Positions 20,328 through 29,074 of a stretch of DNA of 64,000 bases are shown piece after piece. The stretch lies in contig NZ_KB223527.1 of NCBI RefSeq assembly GCF_000331575.1, positions 62,001-126,000 of the forward strand. The letters are read 5' to 3'. This stretch comes from Calidifontibacillus oryziterrae. Its GTDB lineage: Bacteria; Bacillota; Bacilli; Bacillales; Bacillaceae_J. A program made the position numbers and the translations under genes. The notes beneath the pieces were generated by a model that ran no database searches, was not told where the DNA came from, and saw only the letters and a program-made list of their open reading frames with translations. The stretch's first letter is position 1; every line of letters starts with the position of its first letter.

Positions 20328-20981
20328 TTATAAAGTCAATTCTAAATACTTATTATTAATTCCATACTTAATCAGTTCATGTTTGTTCGATAAGTTTAAT
20401 TTTTGCATAATTCTAGCTTTGTGATTTTCAACTGTTTTCGGACTAATATGTAATTTTATACTCATTTCTTTATTAGAAAAACCAAGCATCGTTAACCGTA
20501 CAATTTCTTTTTCACGGTCTGTTAAAATCGAATTATGAACTTTAGACGTAAGATCCTTTTGTGTCCACCATTTTTTAATTTGCTCAGCAGGAATTGAAGT
20601 TTTATAATAAGGTTTTCCATTGTGCACGGTCGTTATTGCTTCTGATAGATCCCTACCTTGGCTTTTCTTTAATAAATAACCATGTGCTTGAACTTCGATC
20701 GCTTTTTTCACATAAGCTTCTTCATCATACATAGTTAAAATAATGATCTTCGTAGATTGTAGCTGCTCACGAATTTCTTTTGTTGCTGAAAAACCATCCA
20801 AGCCATTCGGCATCGATAAATCCATTAAAATAACGTCGGGTTTCAGGCGATGTGCAAGGCTTATTGCTTCCTCGCCTTCATCCGCCTCACCTTGAAAGGA
20901 GATATTAGGAAACGTTTCAATAAGCATGCGAATTCCTTTACGTATTAGAGCATGATCATCTACTAACAGAACTTTGATCAT
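20328..20981 (-). CDS. NarL/LuxR-family response regulator
   Basis: A 217-residue two-component response regulator: receiver domain with phospho-acceptor Asp54 (VILMDLSMP) and the LLVDDH acidic pocket, then a LuxR-type helix-turn-helix (ILTDREKEIVRLTMLGFSNKEM). ATG 20981 has GGAGG nine bases upstream; the upstream TTG in the same frame overlaps that site. Its start lies 26 bp inside the kinase gene, so the two are co-translated. It is related to NreC/DegU-like regulators; target genes are unknown, with the sulfide operon and polyamine cluster as neighbours. Confidence 0.92.
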   Translation of the reverse strand: MIKVLLVDDHALIRKGIRMLIETFPNISFQGEADEGEEAISLAHRLKPDVILMDLSMPNGLDGFSATKEIREQLQSTKIIILTMYDEEAYVKKAIEVQAHGYLLKKSQGRDLSEAITTVHNGKPYYKTSIPAEQIKKWWTQKDLTSKVHNSILTDREKEIVRLTMLGFSNKEMSIKLHISPKTVENHKARIMQKLNLSNKHELIKYGINNKYLELTL

Positions 20982-22032
20982 CTTCCTCAACCTCCTCGCT
21001 ATGATCTAATGGGAAAACAGTTTTAATTTCGGTTCCTTTTCCGATTATCGATGAAACTGTTAATGAACCAAGTAATTGGTGGATCCGTTCCTCCATATGT
21101 TTTAGACCAAGTCCATCACCGACTTGTTTAACCTCAAACCCTATACCATCGTCTTTTATAGTCAAGTTTATCTTTTCTTCCTTTTGCAATAAATGAATGA
21201 AGACATTCGATGCTTTTGCATATTTTACAATATTATGAAGTGCCTCTTGAATAACTCGGTACACATTTATTTCGATATTCGATGCTAAACGAAAGTCAAT
21301 ATTCGTCTCCAATTGAAACTGAATTGTTGGAACCGTTTTTTTCCACGACATTAATAGACCTTCTATTGCAGGGATTAGGCCGAGTTGATCAAGAATTTGC
21401 GGACGGAGTTGGTATGAATATTGTTTAATATCAGTGGTTACTCGATCTAACTCTTGTTTAATTTCGTTAAAATAATCGACTAGCCTTTGATCAGATAAGT
21501 GAGCTTCAATGGCATCTAAAGCTAAAGAAATTGAAAATAACGATTGCCCAACTCCATCATGAAGCTCCTGAGCTAAACGCTGATGTTCTTTTTCCTGTGC
21601 TTCAATTAGTTTTTTAATCATTAATTTTGATAATCGTGCTTCTTCATCCTTTCGCTTTGATTCTTGATCACGCAAGACGAGTAAAATTTCTGGGTTTTCT
21701 GGATCATTATCGTCAAAAATTAAGGCTGTACTCATTTCAACTTCAATATTTCGGCCATGATAGGTTGGCATTTTTGATAAAAAATAAGGAACCTCTTGTT
21801 TTGATACTAACAAGCATCGTTCTTCATCCGGCTTTACTTTTCGGGATTGGCAATATGTACAATAGGGAACAAAACCGCCAACCATCCATCCGGTTAGAAG
21901 TTTCGCTGAAGGATTCATATGAAGGATTTCACGTTGTTTATTCATGATGATAATACCGTCTTGAAGATGATTAAAAAACCGTTTAAAATAAATTACCTCT
22001 GGTTTTTGATCATATATCAATATACTCCCCAC
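20956..22032 (-). CDS. PAS-domain sensor histidine kinase with an NreB-like cysteine motif
   Basis: A 358-residue soluble kinase: PAS domain (about 15-120), HisKA_3 dimerisation domain with His158 (AQELHDGVGQSLFS) and a HATPase domain (DDGIGF, GLGLKHMEERI). The PAS domain has Cys58, Cys61 and Cys73, spaced C-x2-C-x11-C. The oxygen sensor NreB uses the same spacing but has a fourth Cys three residues later; here that position is Val. An iron-sulfur or thiol redox sensor is therefore plausible. The GTG at 22032 has little room for a ribosome site, and TTG 22020 behind GGGGAG is an alternative start. Confidence 0.88.
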   Translation of the reverse strand: MGSILIYDQKPEVIYFKRFFNHLQDGIIIMNKQREILHMNPSAKLLTGWMVGGFVPYCTYCQSRKVKPDEERCLLVSKQEVPYFLSKMPTYHGRNIEVEMSTALIFDDNDPENPEILLVLRDQESKRKDEEARLSKLMIKKLIEAQEKEHQRLAQELHDGVGQSLFSISLALDAIEAHLSDQRLVDYFNEIKQELDRVTTDIKQYSYQLRPQILDQLGLIPAIEGLLMSWKKTVPTIQFQLETNIDFRLASNIEINVYRVIQEALHNIVKYAKASNVFIHLLQKEEKINLTIKDDGIGFEVKQVGDGLGLKHMEERIHQLLGSLTVSSIIGKGTEIKTVFPLDHSEEVEEDDQSSVSR

Positions 22033-22061
22033 CCTATATTTTCAAGTTATTACCATTATAT

Positions 22062-22092
22062 AAAAAATGCTGTTAAAATAACAGCATTTTTT
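22062..22092. terminator. Bidirectional-looking terminator between the sulfide operon and the kinase gene
   Basis: AAAAAATGCTGTTA and its exact complement (22062-22075, 22079-22092) form a 14-bp stem with a 3-nt loop. On the minus strand it ends in a T-run and should stop the sulfide operon. Confidence 0.92.
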
Positions 22093-22208
22093 GAATATTC
22101 CGACTTTTATTATAATTCGAGTTATCGCATCCGAGTCCTTCATTTATCATGAACTAAATTTAATAAACGTTCATTTTGCCTCAACAATACAAATACATTT
22201 CCTTCGAT

Positions 22209-23348
22209 TTAACCTGCATGGACATGATGCACTGCGCAACGATTCGGTCCTATCTCATACTCTGCAATTTCTTCTTGAGACACATGCTTGATACCTTTAT
22301 TAACAGCTAAAATATTTTCAAAGTTCGGCGGTGTGCTCGTAGCTGCTGATTTCGCAACATGTTCGACAAACTCATCCTCTGTTTGTCCTTGCATAATCTC
22401 ATTTTGCTTGCGGATGTTTCCAAGAGTATTCCCAATAAAACCGTCCTCATTTACTTCACTTGAGAAATCGGCGTAATGAGCTGGTAACACAATGACATCA
22501 TCAGCGATTTTTGATACTTTTTCATAAACAGTATTGTAAAGGTCTTTCGCCCATTCTCTCGCTTTACCACCGAGGTCTGGACGACCTAAGCCACTGACAA
22601 AGATCGTGTCTCCTGAAAATAGAATTTTGTCATTCACAAAAAACGATACACTCCCTGGAGTATGTCCCGGAGTTTTTACAGCTAAAACTTCAATACTAAC
22701 GTTTTCAACGTCAATTTTTTCATAGTTTTCTAATGGTTCGAATTCAAATATTGCACCTTCACTCTTCATTAAATAAAATTTCGCATTACATCGCTTTGCA
22801 AGCTCGTAACCACCTGAAATATGGTCTGCATGTAAATGTGAATCAAAAATATGGGTGATTTTTACCCGTTCTTTTTCAGCTAACTCACTATACATATCAA
22901 CAAACCGCAGCGGCTCAATAATAATTGCCTGTTCGCCTGAAACGATCATATAAGACAAGCAGCCTTTGCCAACCCGAATGAATTGATAGATTTTCATATT
23001 CGCATCTTGATAGACAGTTGTTTTATATATGTATTCACTCCAAGATTTCATGCCGCCTTCCAAATATGCTGTATCAAAACCTTGTTCATTTAAAAGCTCA
23101 GCCACATATTTAGAAGAGCCTTCTTGAGCACAAACAACTGCTATTTGTTGATTTTTTGGCAGCTTGTCATTAATCAGCGTTACATCCTCGATTAATACAA
23201 AATAAGGTACATTTAAATGTTGCACAGTACTACCTTCTATTTTCCAATCCTTAAAATCGTCTTCATTACGAACATCAAGAATGAATAAATTCTTCTTTTC
23301 AACAATATTGTCATTAATTTCTTTTGCAGTAATAGCTACAACTGACAT
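22209..23348 (-). CDS. Rhodanese-metallo-beta-lactamase fusion (persulfide dioxygenase type)
   Basis: A 379-residue fusion. Residues 10-110 are a rhodanese domain with Cys73 (VVCAQEGSSKY); residues 115-379 are a metallo-beta-lactamase domain of the persulfide dioxygenase/glyoxalase II type with HLHADH (171-176), His229 (TPGHTPGS) and Asp247 (FSGDTIF). It probably oxidises low-molecular-weight persulfides and moves sulfane sulfur, as CstB does. CstB of Staphylococcus has the opposite domain order; this order is like B. subtilis YrkH as I remember it. It is the last gene of the sulfide operon. AGGATG precedes the start. Confidence 0.88.
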   Translation of the reverse strand: MSVVAITAKEINDNIVEKKNLFILDVRNEDDFKDWKIEGSTVQHLNVPYFVLIEDVTLINDKLPKNQQIAVVCAQEGSSKYVAELLNEQGFDTAYLEGGMKSWSEYIYKTTVYQDANMKIYQFIRVGKGCLSYMIVSGEQAIIIEPLRFVDMYSELAEKERVKITHIFDSHLHADHISGGYELAKRCNAKFYLMKSEGAIFEFEPLENYEKIDVENVSIEVLAVKTPGHTPGSVSFFVNDKILFSGDTIFVSGLGRPDLGGKAREWAKDLYNTVYEKVSKIADDVIVLPAHYADFSSEVNEDGFIGNTLGNIRKQNEIMQGQTEDEFVEHVAKSAATSTPPNFENILAVNKGIKHVSQEEIAEYEIGPNRCAVHHVHAG

Positions 23349-23387
23349 AGCTCATCATCCTTTCATTTATATTTTGCTACACGATAG

Positions 23388-23957
23388 TTAATCAGAGAGT
23401 TCTCCATCCCATTCGGACATTCCGGGAAGGACGTTATAAACATGTTGAAATCCAGACTCAGCCAATAGCTGACATGCAAAATCACTGCGATTTCCTGTAC
23501 GACAAATTACAGCATATGTCATCTCTTTATCAAGTTTACAAAGATGATCCTTTACTTCTCCTAACGGAATATTAAGAGCGCCCGGAATATGACTAATAAA
23601 AAACTCAATTTCTTCACGAACATCAATCAGAATAAATGATTTACCATCTATAACATTTTCTTTTAGATCGTGATTGAGAACTACTTTCGGATGTTTTTTT
23701 GCTTCTTGCCTTACCGTTTGAGGAGCCTTTTGAATATAATGTGCAACATAATCCTCCTTTTGATTAGATGATAAATACGTATCACCTGTTTGGCTTGTCC
23801 ACTTCTTTAATTCCTTTTCGGCATCCTCATCTGTTGTCAAAATTTCAAGAATTTCCAATTCGCCAATTTGTTCAAGAGCTTCCTTAGCCTGAACTTGTGG
23901 AAGCGGACATTTATAGTCTTTACAATTTAACGTTTTAACTGGTTGTACTATGTTCAT
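23388..23957 (-). CDS. TusA-rhodanese fusion sulfurtransferase (YrkF/CstA-like)
   Basis: A 189-residue protein with an N-terminal TusA domain (sulfur-accepting Cys17 in KCPLPQ) and a C-terminal rhodanese domain (Cys152 in VICRTGNRS). It should relay persulfide sulfur between the other enzymes of the operon in the cytoplasm. It lacks the DsrE part present in three-domain CstA. The gene lies 39 bp upstream of the rhodanese-MBL gene and 27 bp downstream of the TauE gene. Confidence 0.88.
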   Translation of the reverse strand: MNIVQPVKTLNCKDYKCPLPQVQAKEALEQIGELEILEILTTDEDAEKELKKWTSQTGDTYLSSNQKEDYVAHYIQKAPQTVRQEAKKHPKVVLNHDLKENVIDGKSFILIDVREEIEFFISHIPGALNIPLGEVKDHLCKLDKEMTYAVICRTGNRSDFACQLLAESGFQHVYNVLPGMSEWDGELSD

Positions 23958-23984
23958 TTTTCCCCCACCCTAAAAATAAAAAAT

Positions 23985-24773
23985 CTAAGAGAATAGAATT
24001 TCTGTCCAAATTTTTACTACAGTTCCAAGTATCAGTAACAATAAGATGCTTTGAAGAACCTTTGTATTCATTTTTTTGCTCACCGTTGCTCCAAGTGGAG
24101 CAGCAATTAAACTAGCAATAACCATAACTACAGATGGAATTAAAAGCATGTGTCCACCGAGAAACTTTCCAACTGTCGAACCGATGGAAGAAAAGAAAGT
24201 AATCGCCAACGATGAGCCTATTGCTACTCTTGTCGGTATTTTTAATAGCACTAACATAACTGGAACAGTGATAAAAGCACCAGCAGCACCAACAATCCCG
24301 GCAACGATTCCTATTACTCCTGATGATAAAATGGCAAGTCCTTTGTTAAAAGTAAGCTCTGTTCGATCATTAAGCTCATCCCCTTTTTTCGGAAATAGCA
24401 TCATGATGGCTGCTGTTAACGCAAGAATGGCATAAACAAGATTAATCACATTGTTCGGTAAAAACTTCGATCCATAACCACCAATAAAACTACCGATTAT
24501 AATTGAAGCCCCCATATAAATGACTAACTGTTTATGAATATAACCACCTTTTTTAAATACAAACATTGCCGCTAGCGTTGCAAAAAATACTTGTACTGCA
24601 CTGATTGCCGATACTTCCTGGGCGGTATAGGCAGCAAAGCCAAAAAAGGGCGGAAGGTAAAGGAGCATTGGATATTTAATAATTGATCCGCCGATCCCTA
24701 CCATCCCTGATATAACTGATCCAATAAATCCGATGAAAAATAGTACTGTGATTAAATTAATATCCATTTCCAT
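23985..24773 (-). CDS. TauE/SafE family membrane transporter
   Basis: A membrane protein of about 262 residues with roughly eight hydrophobic segments and the TauE family glycine pattern (GSVISGMVGIGGSIIKYPML near the N-terminus; GIVGAAGAFITVPVML mid-protein). These proteins export or import sulfur compounds such as sulfite or thiosulfate. In this operon, export of sulfite or thiosulfate made during sulfide oxidation is a fair inference. ATG 24773 is preferred to an upstream TTG that overlaps the AGGTGG site. Confidence 0.86.
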   Translation of the reverse strand: MEMDINLITVLFFIGFIGSVISGMVGIGGSIIKYPMLLYLPPFFGFAAYTAQEVSAISAVQVFFATLAAMFVFKKGGYIHKQLVIYMGASIIIGSFIGGYGSKFLPNNVINLVYAILALTAAIMMLFPKKGDELNDRTELTFNKGLAILSSGVIGIVAGIVGAAGAFITVPVMLVLLKIPTRVAIGSSLAITFFSSIGSTVGKFLGGHMLLIPSVVMVIASLIAAPLGATVSKKMNTKVLQSILLLLILGTVVKIWTEILFS

Positions 24774-24880
24774 TAAAACCAATCCACCTAACTTTTTGTA
24801 CGTCCGGAAAATATTGTGTCGTTTACGTTTATAGGAAATACTATCAACTCACGATATTTGTACTGACCCTAGATTTTGGA

Positions 24881-25495
24881 TTATTTTGTAACGTTTAAGT
24901 TTTTGAGGAATGCTAGCCCAAAATGAAGAGCTTGCTGGACCTCTTTTTGCTTTATTACTTTTAGCAATCCAAGAGCTGATATTGCTGGTGGATTCACTGT
25001 TTTCAAATCCTCAACCGTTCTATCTATCGCTTCAAGCATTGTCGGCGTATGTTTAACAATTGGTGAAGCGGTAATTTTATCACCTAGTTCAAGCAATGGA
25101 ACAGTACTTTGAACAAGATGTTGAATCGTTGACTCTGTTAACGCATCTGTAAAGACGCCGAGGGCTTCTGCCAATTCAAACAGTCGATCAAGAGTTCCAT
25201 TTTTTTGCAACACTGCAAGTCGGTCAAGAACAGCTAACAGCTCGATTAACTGGTCAGATTTTTCAACTACAATTGAAAGGAGATTAGTGACACGTTCGTC
25301 ACCGAGGTAGTTTAATAAGTCAGATGATTTTTCTGCCTTTTCAGTTAAAGAAACAATTGTTTCTTCCGTCATTGTATCGCCGACCATTTTTACTAAATTC
25401 ATAGTACGCACGAATACGGGTAACATCTCGACAAGTTCATTTTGAACATCTTCAGTTATACGTTCACTTAATGGAGTCTTTGTTGCATCCACCAT
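24881..25495 (-). CDS. DUF1641 family protein
   Basis: A 204-residue, largely helical protein of the DUF1641 family (YrhD-like), with leucine-rich amphipathic helices and the GLLKVIKQKEVQQALHFG segment that marks the family. Members occur next to sulfide:quinone reductases or formate dehydrogenases; their molecular role is not established. The start is set at ATG 25495 because GAGG lies before it. It sits 29 bp after the SQR gene. Confidence 0.85.
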   Translation of the reverse strand: MVDATKTPLSERITEDVQNELVEMLPVFVRTMNLVKMVGDTMTEETIVSLTEKAEKSSDLLNYLGDERVTNLLSIVVEKSDQLIELLAVLDRLAVLQKNGTLDRLFELAEALGVFTDALTESTIQHLVQSTVPLLELGDKITASPIVKHTPTMLEAIDRTVEDLKTVNPPAISALGLLKVIKQKEVQQALHFGLAFLKNLNVTK

Positions 25496-25524
25496 TATTT
25501 TCACCTCACTATTTTCATTACTTC

Positions 25525-26664
25525 TTACATGATTCCTTTCAAATTAACCCAATGCCCACTGTTGTAAGCTGCTTTTGCATAATGAACCATTTTTGAAGGT
25601 GTAACTGGCTTTGGTGGATTATCATAGTCAAACGTAATATATGTTGCTTTATTTAAGCCTGTTTCAATAAAACAAAACACTTTTCCATTGTAATGCTTAT
25701 TTCCAGGCAAGCCCTTCACTTTCGCTATTAAGTTTTCGGCAAGAATTTCAGATTCAAAGTGTGCGGTTGAACCAGCTTTACTAATTGGCAAATTAGTAGC
25801 ATCCCCAACAACAAACACATCATCCTTATTTTCAAGATTTAATTTATTACGGTTAACTGGTAACCACCCGCCGTTATCGCCTAGCCCTGCTTCACGAATG
25901 ACATCCGCTCCTTTATGTGGCGGTATCACAACTAACAAATCAAACGGCAACCTATTCCCGTCCATACTGACGATTTCTTTCGTCTTTGCATCAACGTGAT
26001 CAATCATAAAAAATGTTTCAATAGAAATATCTCTTTCCCCAAATTCCTTCACAGCAAGTTCCGCAACAGACGCAGTTCCATATGGACCAGCAAGAGGATA
26101 GGCATATGTAATTTCAGTTTTTTCCCTGATTCCACGTTGTCTAGCCCAATCTTCGAACATCATTGTAAATTCAAGCGGGGCTACGGGACATTTGTGAGGC
26201 AAGCCAACAGCAACAACAACTTTACCACCCTCAAATTTGTCCATTGCATCGCGAAGCTTTAAGGCACGATCCATTTCATAGAAAATATGTCCTGCTTCAT
26301 CTAAACCAGGAATGTCGACGCTTTGTGGATGTGAACCTGTCGCAATAATTAAATAATCATAGGTTAGTGTTTTCCCATTTTTTAAAGTTACAGACTTAGC
26401 AGTCGTATTAATTCCTGTTGCCTTATCAATGATTAGTTCAATCTTTGAATCTAACACCTGTTCAATCGGACGGATTAAATCCTCAGGCTGTTTTAAATGA
26501 AAAGGAATATATAGATAGCCCGGCTGATACACATGGTAGTCTTTCTCACTAATTACCGTAATTTTTACTTCTTTTTCAGAAATTTCATTAGCTAAACCCT
26601 TAGCTAATTTGTTTCCAAGCATTGTGCCTGCTGTACCGCCGCCAATTATTAAAAATTTTTTCAT
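25525..26664 (-). CDS. sqr: Sulfide:quinone oxidoreductase-type flavoprotein
   Basis: A 379-residue FAD-dependent oxidoreductase that should oxidise sulfide and pass electrons to the quinone pool, generating sulfane sulfur. The N-terminal FAD dinucleotide-binding motif GGGTAGTMLGNKLA begins at residue 8; DYLIIATGSHPQS and VFVVGDATNLPISKAGS are the further FAD contacts. Cysteines at LPHKCPVAP and in the C-terminal VFCFIE segment are candidates for the redox-active pair. Neighbouring TusA, rhodanese and persulfide dioxygenase genes support SQR rather than NADH dehydrogenase. Confidence 0.9.
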   Translation of the reverse strand: MKKFLIIGGGTAGTMLGNKLAKGLANEISEKEVKITVISEKDYHVYQPGYLYIPFHLKQPEDLIRPIEQVLDSKIELIIDKATGINTTAKSVTLKNGKTLTYDYLIIATGSHPQSVDIPGLDEAGHIFYEMDRALKLRDAMDKFEGGKVVVAVGLPHKCPVAPLEFTMMFEDWARQRGIREKTEITYAYPLAGPYGTASVAELAVKEFGERDISIETFFMIDHVDAKTKEIVSMDGNRLPFDLLVVIPPHKGADVIREAGLGDNGGWLPVNRNKLNLENKDDVFVVGDATNLPISKAGSTAHFESEILAENLIAKVKGLPGNKHYNGKVFCFIETGLNKATYITFDYDNPPKPVTPSKMVHYAKAAYNSGHWVNLKGIM

Positions 26665-26772
26665 TATCCATCCTCCAATTAAGAGATTTTAAGTATTACT
26701 TTTGATGTAAATCCCTACATATCTAGATGTTATTTAAGTTATCGTTTACTCATTATTGCAAAGCAGTGATGG

Positions 26773-27006
26773 TTATTTAATTTTTACGATTAGCTTATAT
26801 GCATCTTCTGCCGGTTCTTCCCCTAAAAATTCATGTCCCATTTTATTTGCCCATGCTGGAACATCTTTTCGTGAGCCGGGTTCATTTGTTAACAATTCTA
26901 AGATTGTTCCACTCTCTGCTTCTTTCGCTGCTTTCATTAACTCTAACAATGGGCCTGGACAAAACGCGCCTTTTGCATTTACTAATACTCTCTTTTCTGT
27001 TGCCAT
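26773..27006 (-). CDS. TusA-family sulfur carrier protein
   Basis: A 77-residue single-domain TusA/SirA-type protein with sulfur-carrying Cys16 in AFCPGPLLELMKAA. It would accept persulfide sulfur and hand it to the TusA-rhodanese or rhodanese-MBL proteins of the same operon. AAGGGAGG precedes its ATG. It is the first gene of the operon, and a GC-rich palindrome lies in its promoter region. Confidence 0.9.
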   Translation of the reverse strand: MATEKRVLVNAKGAFCPGPLLELMKAAKEAESGTILELLTNEPGSRKDVPAWANKMGHEFLGEEPAEDAYKLIVKIK

Positions 27007-27082
27007 ATAAAAAATCCTCCCTTTGTTACAAATTTGTGAACTTCTTGAGTTCCATTTTATTTGTATGCGCTTTCAAAAAGAA

Positions 27083-27098
27083 TAGGGGTTTACCCCTA
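27083..27098. promoter_or_regulatory. Candidate CsoR/CstR-type operator for the sulfide operon
   Basis: TAGGGGTTTACCCCTA is a perfect 16-bp palindrome with G4/C4 tracts, about 80 bp upstream of the first gene. On the minus strand a TATAGT box lies just upstream of it (27107-27112), so a repressor bound here would block transcription start. G/C-tract palindromes in AT-rich DNA are typical of CsoR-family regulators, whose CstR branch senses persulfides. No CsoR-family gene is in the window, so the assignment is inferred. Confidence 0.5.
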
Positions 27099-27169
27099 AT
27101 TTCCACTATAATCATTGTGGCAATTTGTCTAATTGTGTTGAAATAATGATAGTTGGCCAAATTTTTTTG

Positions 27170-27200
27170 CAATAAAAAACTCGACTGTTGTCGAGTAAAA
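27170..27200 (-). terminator. Terminator after the DUF438 gene
   Basis: ACTCGAC and GTCGAGT (27179-27196) form a perfect stem with a TGTT loop, extended by A/T pairs, and are followed on the minus strand by a T-run. Confidence 0.85.
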
Positions 27201-27275
27201 TTTTCCGTTAACAATTAATTTATTATAAGCAATCATACTATTAAATCCGCGCTTACGATTTGTTATGATGATTCT

Positions 27276-28511
27276 TTAAGATAAAATTCGCTTTTCACCT
27301 TCAATAGCCTTGATCGGATCAATATTTTGGGTAAATTCTAGCGTACCGATATAGTCGCCATTTTCATCGCGGACTGCAAAGTAACGAATATACACATACT
27401 TATCTCGAAACTTGATCCAGAAATCCTCGCAGTCCTTCTCCCCTGATTTAAAGTCTCGAAGCAATTCCTCAACTACATGGACACTTCTTGGTGGATGGCA
27501 GTTTTGCACTGTACGACCAATAACGGCTTTTGTACGTGCGAAAATTCTTTCCGTTCCATGGGAAAAGTAACGGACAACATCATCCTTATCAATGAAAGTA
27601 ATATCTACTGGCAAATGATTTAAAAGTAACTCTAACTGCTTTAATGATAAAACTCCCGTTTCGAACTTAATATAACCATCTGAAATGATTTTTTCATCCA
27701 GCTCTTTTCTTTCCGGTTTCCACTTAGCCGCAGATTCGATTAAACAAAAGCCGATTTCATCACTCTCAGATGCAATTTTACCCCATTCATCCTCTGTAAA
27801 ATTCATCAACGCCATTTGAAATAATATCGTCTCTTCACGATAAATCATATCAACGATTTCTTTCATGAAATAAAGGATATTATCAACAACTGCTAATTTC
27901 TCACCATTATAATTCTGCAACTTTTTCTTAGCATCCTTGATAGAATCACGAATGAAATCATCAATTCTCCACATATTGGTTGTAGGCCCAAAAATACCGT
28001 ACTTCTCCAAATATGGAAAAATTAAATTTTCCTTCCGACTGTAATGCTTATCGATATCTAGTAATAAATTCAAATCTTCGAGGAGCTTGTATATGTTTTC
28101 CGGACTATCTTCCTTTTCAAATTGCTCCAAATGCAATCTTACTTTATCATCAAGAAGATTTGCAATTTCCCTGTTTTCAAGTTTAAATGTATGAACAGGA
28201 TGGCCTCGTAGTTCTTCAGGTTTATTTGGTAGCTCTGGTTCAGCTATTGCTCCCTTTAAAATTTCAGTATGCTGTGAATAAATGCGCTTCACTTCTGAAA
28301 GATCCATTCCACTTTCCTCGGAAAAATCATGCTGTAGCTGAGACATCTCCTCGATTGTGACTTTGCCAATTTTTTTTGCAAAATCAGCTTTTACTTCATC
28401 TACATCTTTTCCATTTTGAAGATCACTAAATATTTGTTTTAATAACGCTAAACGTTCCGGCTGTACTTTTCCATAAATGTCTTGCTCTCGATTATTTATC
28501 ATTTCACTCAT
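27276..28511 (-). CDS. DUF438 hemerythrin-like and PAS domain protein
   Basis: A 411-residue protein in the order DUF438 (about 20-90), hemerythrin/HHE-like helical domain (about 110-260, with HTFKLENREI, HYSRKENLIFPYLEKYG and YREETILFQ) and a C-terminal PAS domain (about 285-400, FIDKDDVVRYFSHG and RTVQNCHPP). The His/Glu-rich helices suggest a di-iron or heme site; DUF438 proteins are thought to respond to oxygen, NO or redox state. The upstream region has an FNR-type promoter, agreeing with an anaerobic role. Confidence 0.87.
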   Translation of the reverse strand: MSEMINNREQDIYGKVQPERLALLKQIFSDLQNGKDVDEVKADFAKKIGKVTIEEMSQLQHDFSEESGMDLSEVKRIYSQHTEILKGAIAEPELPNKPEELRGHPVHTFKLENREIANLLDDKVRLHLEQFEKEDSPENIYKLLEDLNLLLDIDKHYSRKENLIFPYLEKYGIFGPTTNMWRIDDFIRDSIKDAKKKLQNYNGEKLAVVDNILYFMKEIVDMIYREETILFQMALMNFTEDEWGKIASESDEIGFCLIESAAKWKPERKELDEKIISDGYIKFETGVLSLKQLELLLNHLPVDITFIDKDDVVRYFSHGTERIFARTKAVIGRTVQNCHPPRSVHVVEELLRDFKSGEKDCEDFWIKFRDKYVYIRYFAVRDENGDYIGTLEFTQNIDPIKAIEGEKRILS

Positions 28512-28581
28512 TGTGTTGGTCCCCTTTATTATATTGTTAGTTCTATGAGTAGCGTATTAGTGAGAATTTTTCTCTCCATCC

Positions 28582-28631
28582 CTCATAAATAGTAGCATTG
28601 AATAAAAGGACACAAAGTGATTGCCATCACA
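28582..28631 (-). promoter_or_regulatory. FNR-type class II promoter for the DUF438 gene
   Basis: On the minus strand TGTGA-TGGCAA-TCACT occupies 28616-28631. It is followed by an extended -10 box TGC-TACTAT (28589-28597). Taking +1 at 28582 puts the centre of the site at -41.5, the spacing of Fnr-activated promoters in Bacillus. The site has the 5-6-5 dyad of the Crp/Fnr family. The gene starts about 70 bp downstream. Confidence 0.65.
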
Positions 28632-28774
28632 TGTCATACTCATCCTTCATTGTTCTGGGGTAGAAAGGCTTTTTTAGGCTATTAGCAAATAAGAAATTAA
28701 CGTTTTAATTACAAACTCAATCAGATAGCTACATGCTAGCATGAAGTATCAAGTGCTATTTTTAACTTGAACAG

Positions 28775-28973
28775 GAACAATAGCTATAAGCTCCCTGATT
28801 AGCGAGTATAAACTAAGAGCGCATCGACTGAGATAAAGAAACACGTCGAGGGACGAGTCGATGTTGCCTTATCGCAAAAGAGATGAGGGAAGTTTACTAG
28901 TCGCTGGGCGCTGGAGCTGGACGACTACTCTCTGTGCTATAGTATTTATCCACAGGATCAAATTTTAATTTCC
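28775..28973 (-). repeat. Dispersed structured repeat, copy A
   Basis: One of four copies of a repeat of about 200 bp. It contains CATCGACT/AGTCGATG and AGTTTACTAGTCGCTGGGCGC-type arms that can pair over long range. In the minus-strand sense it starts with the AAATTTGATCC end immediately after the terminator of the DUF4392 gene. The remaining gap (28512-28774) holds the FNR-type promoter and nothing else that I can identify. Confidence 0.85.
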
Positions 28974-28979
28974 TTAACA

Positions 28980-29012
28980 GCAAAAAAGCACTCTATTTCG
29001 AGTGCTTTTAAG
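28980..29012 (-). terminator. Terminator after the DUF4392 gene
   Basis: AAAAGCACTC and GAGTGCTTTT form a 10-bp stem with a short loop (TATTTC), followed on the minus strand by a T-run. Confidence 0.88.
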
Positions 29013-29074
29013 TAGTACCCCTACTACCGTGATTCTCTCTAATGCTTTTTCTCTTAATCTATTACTTTTTAAGT

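Noticed and set aside
27026-27214. 62-codon minus-strand frame between the TusA gene and the DUF438 gene
   Set aside because: It covers the DUF438 terminator and the candidate promoter and operator, and has no ribosome site.
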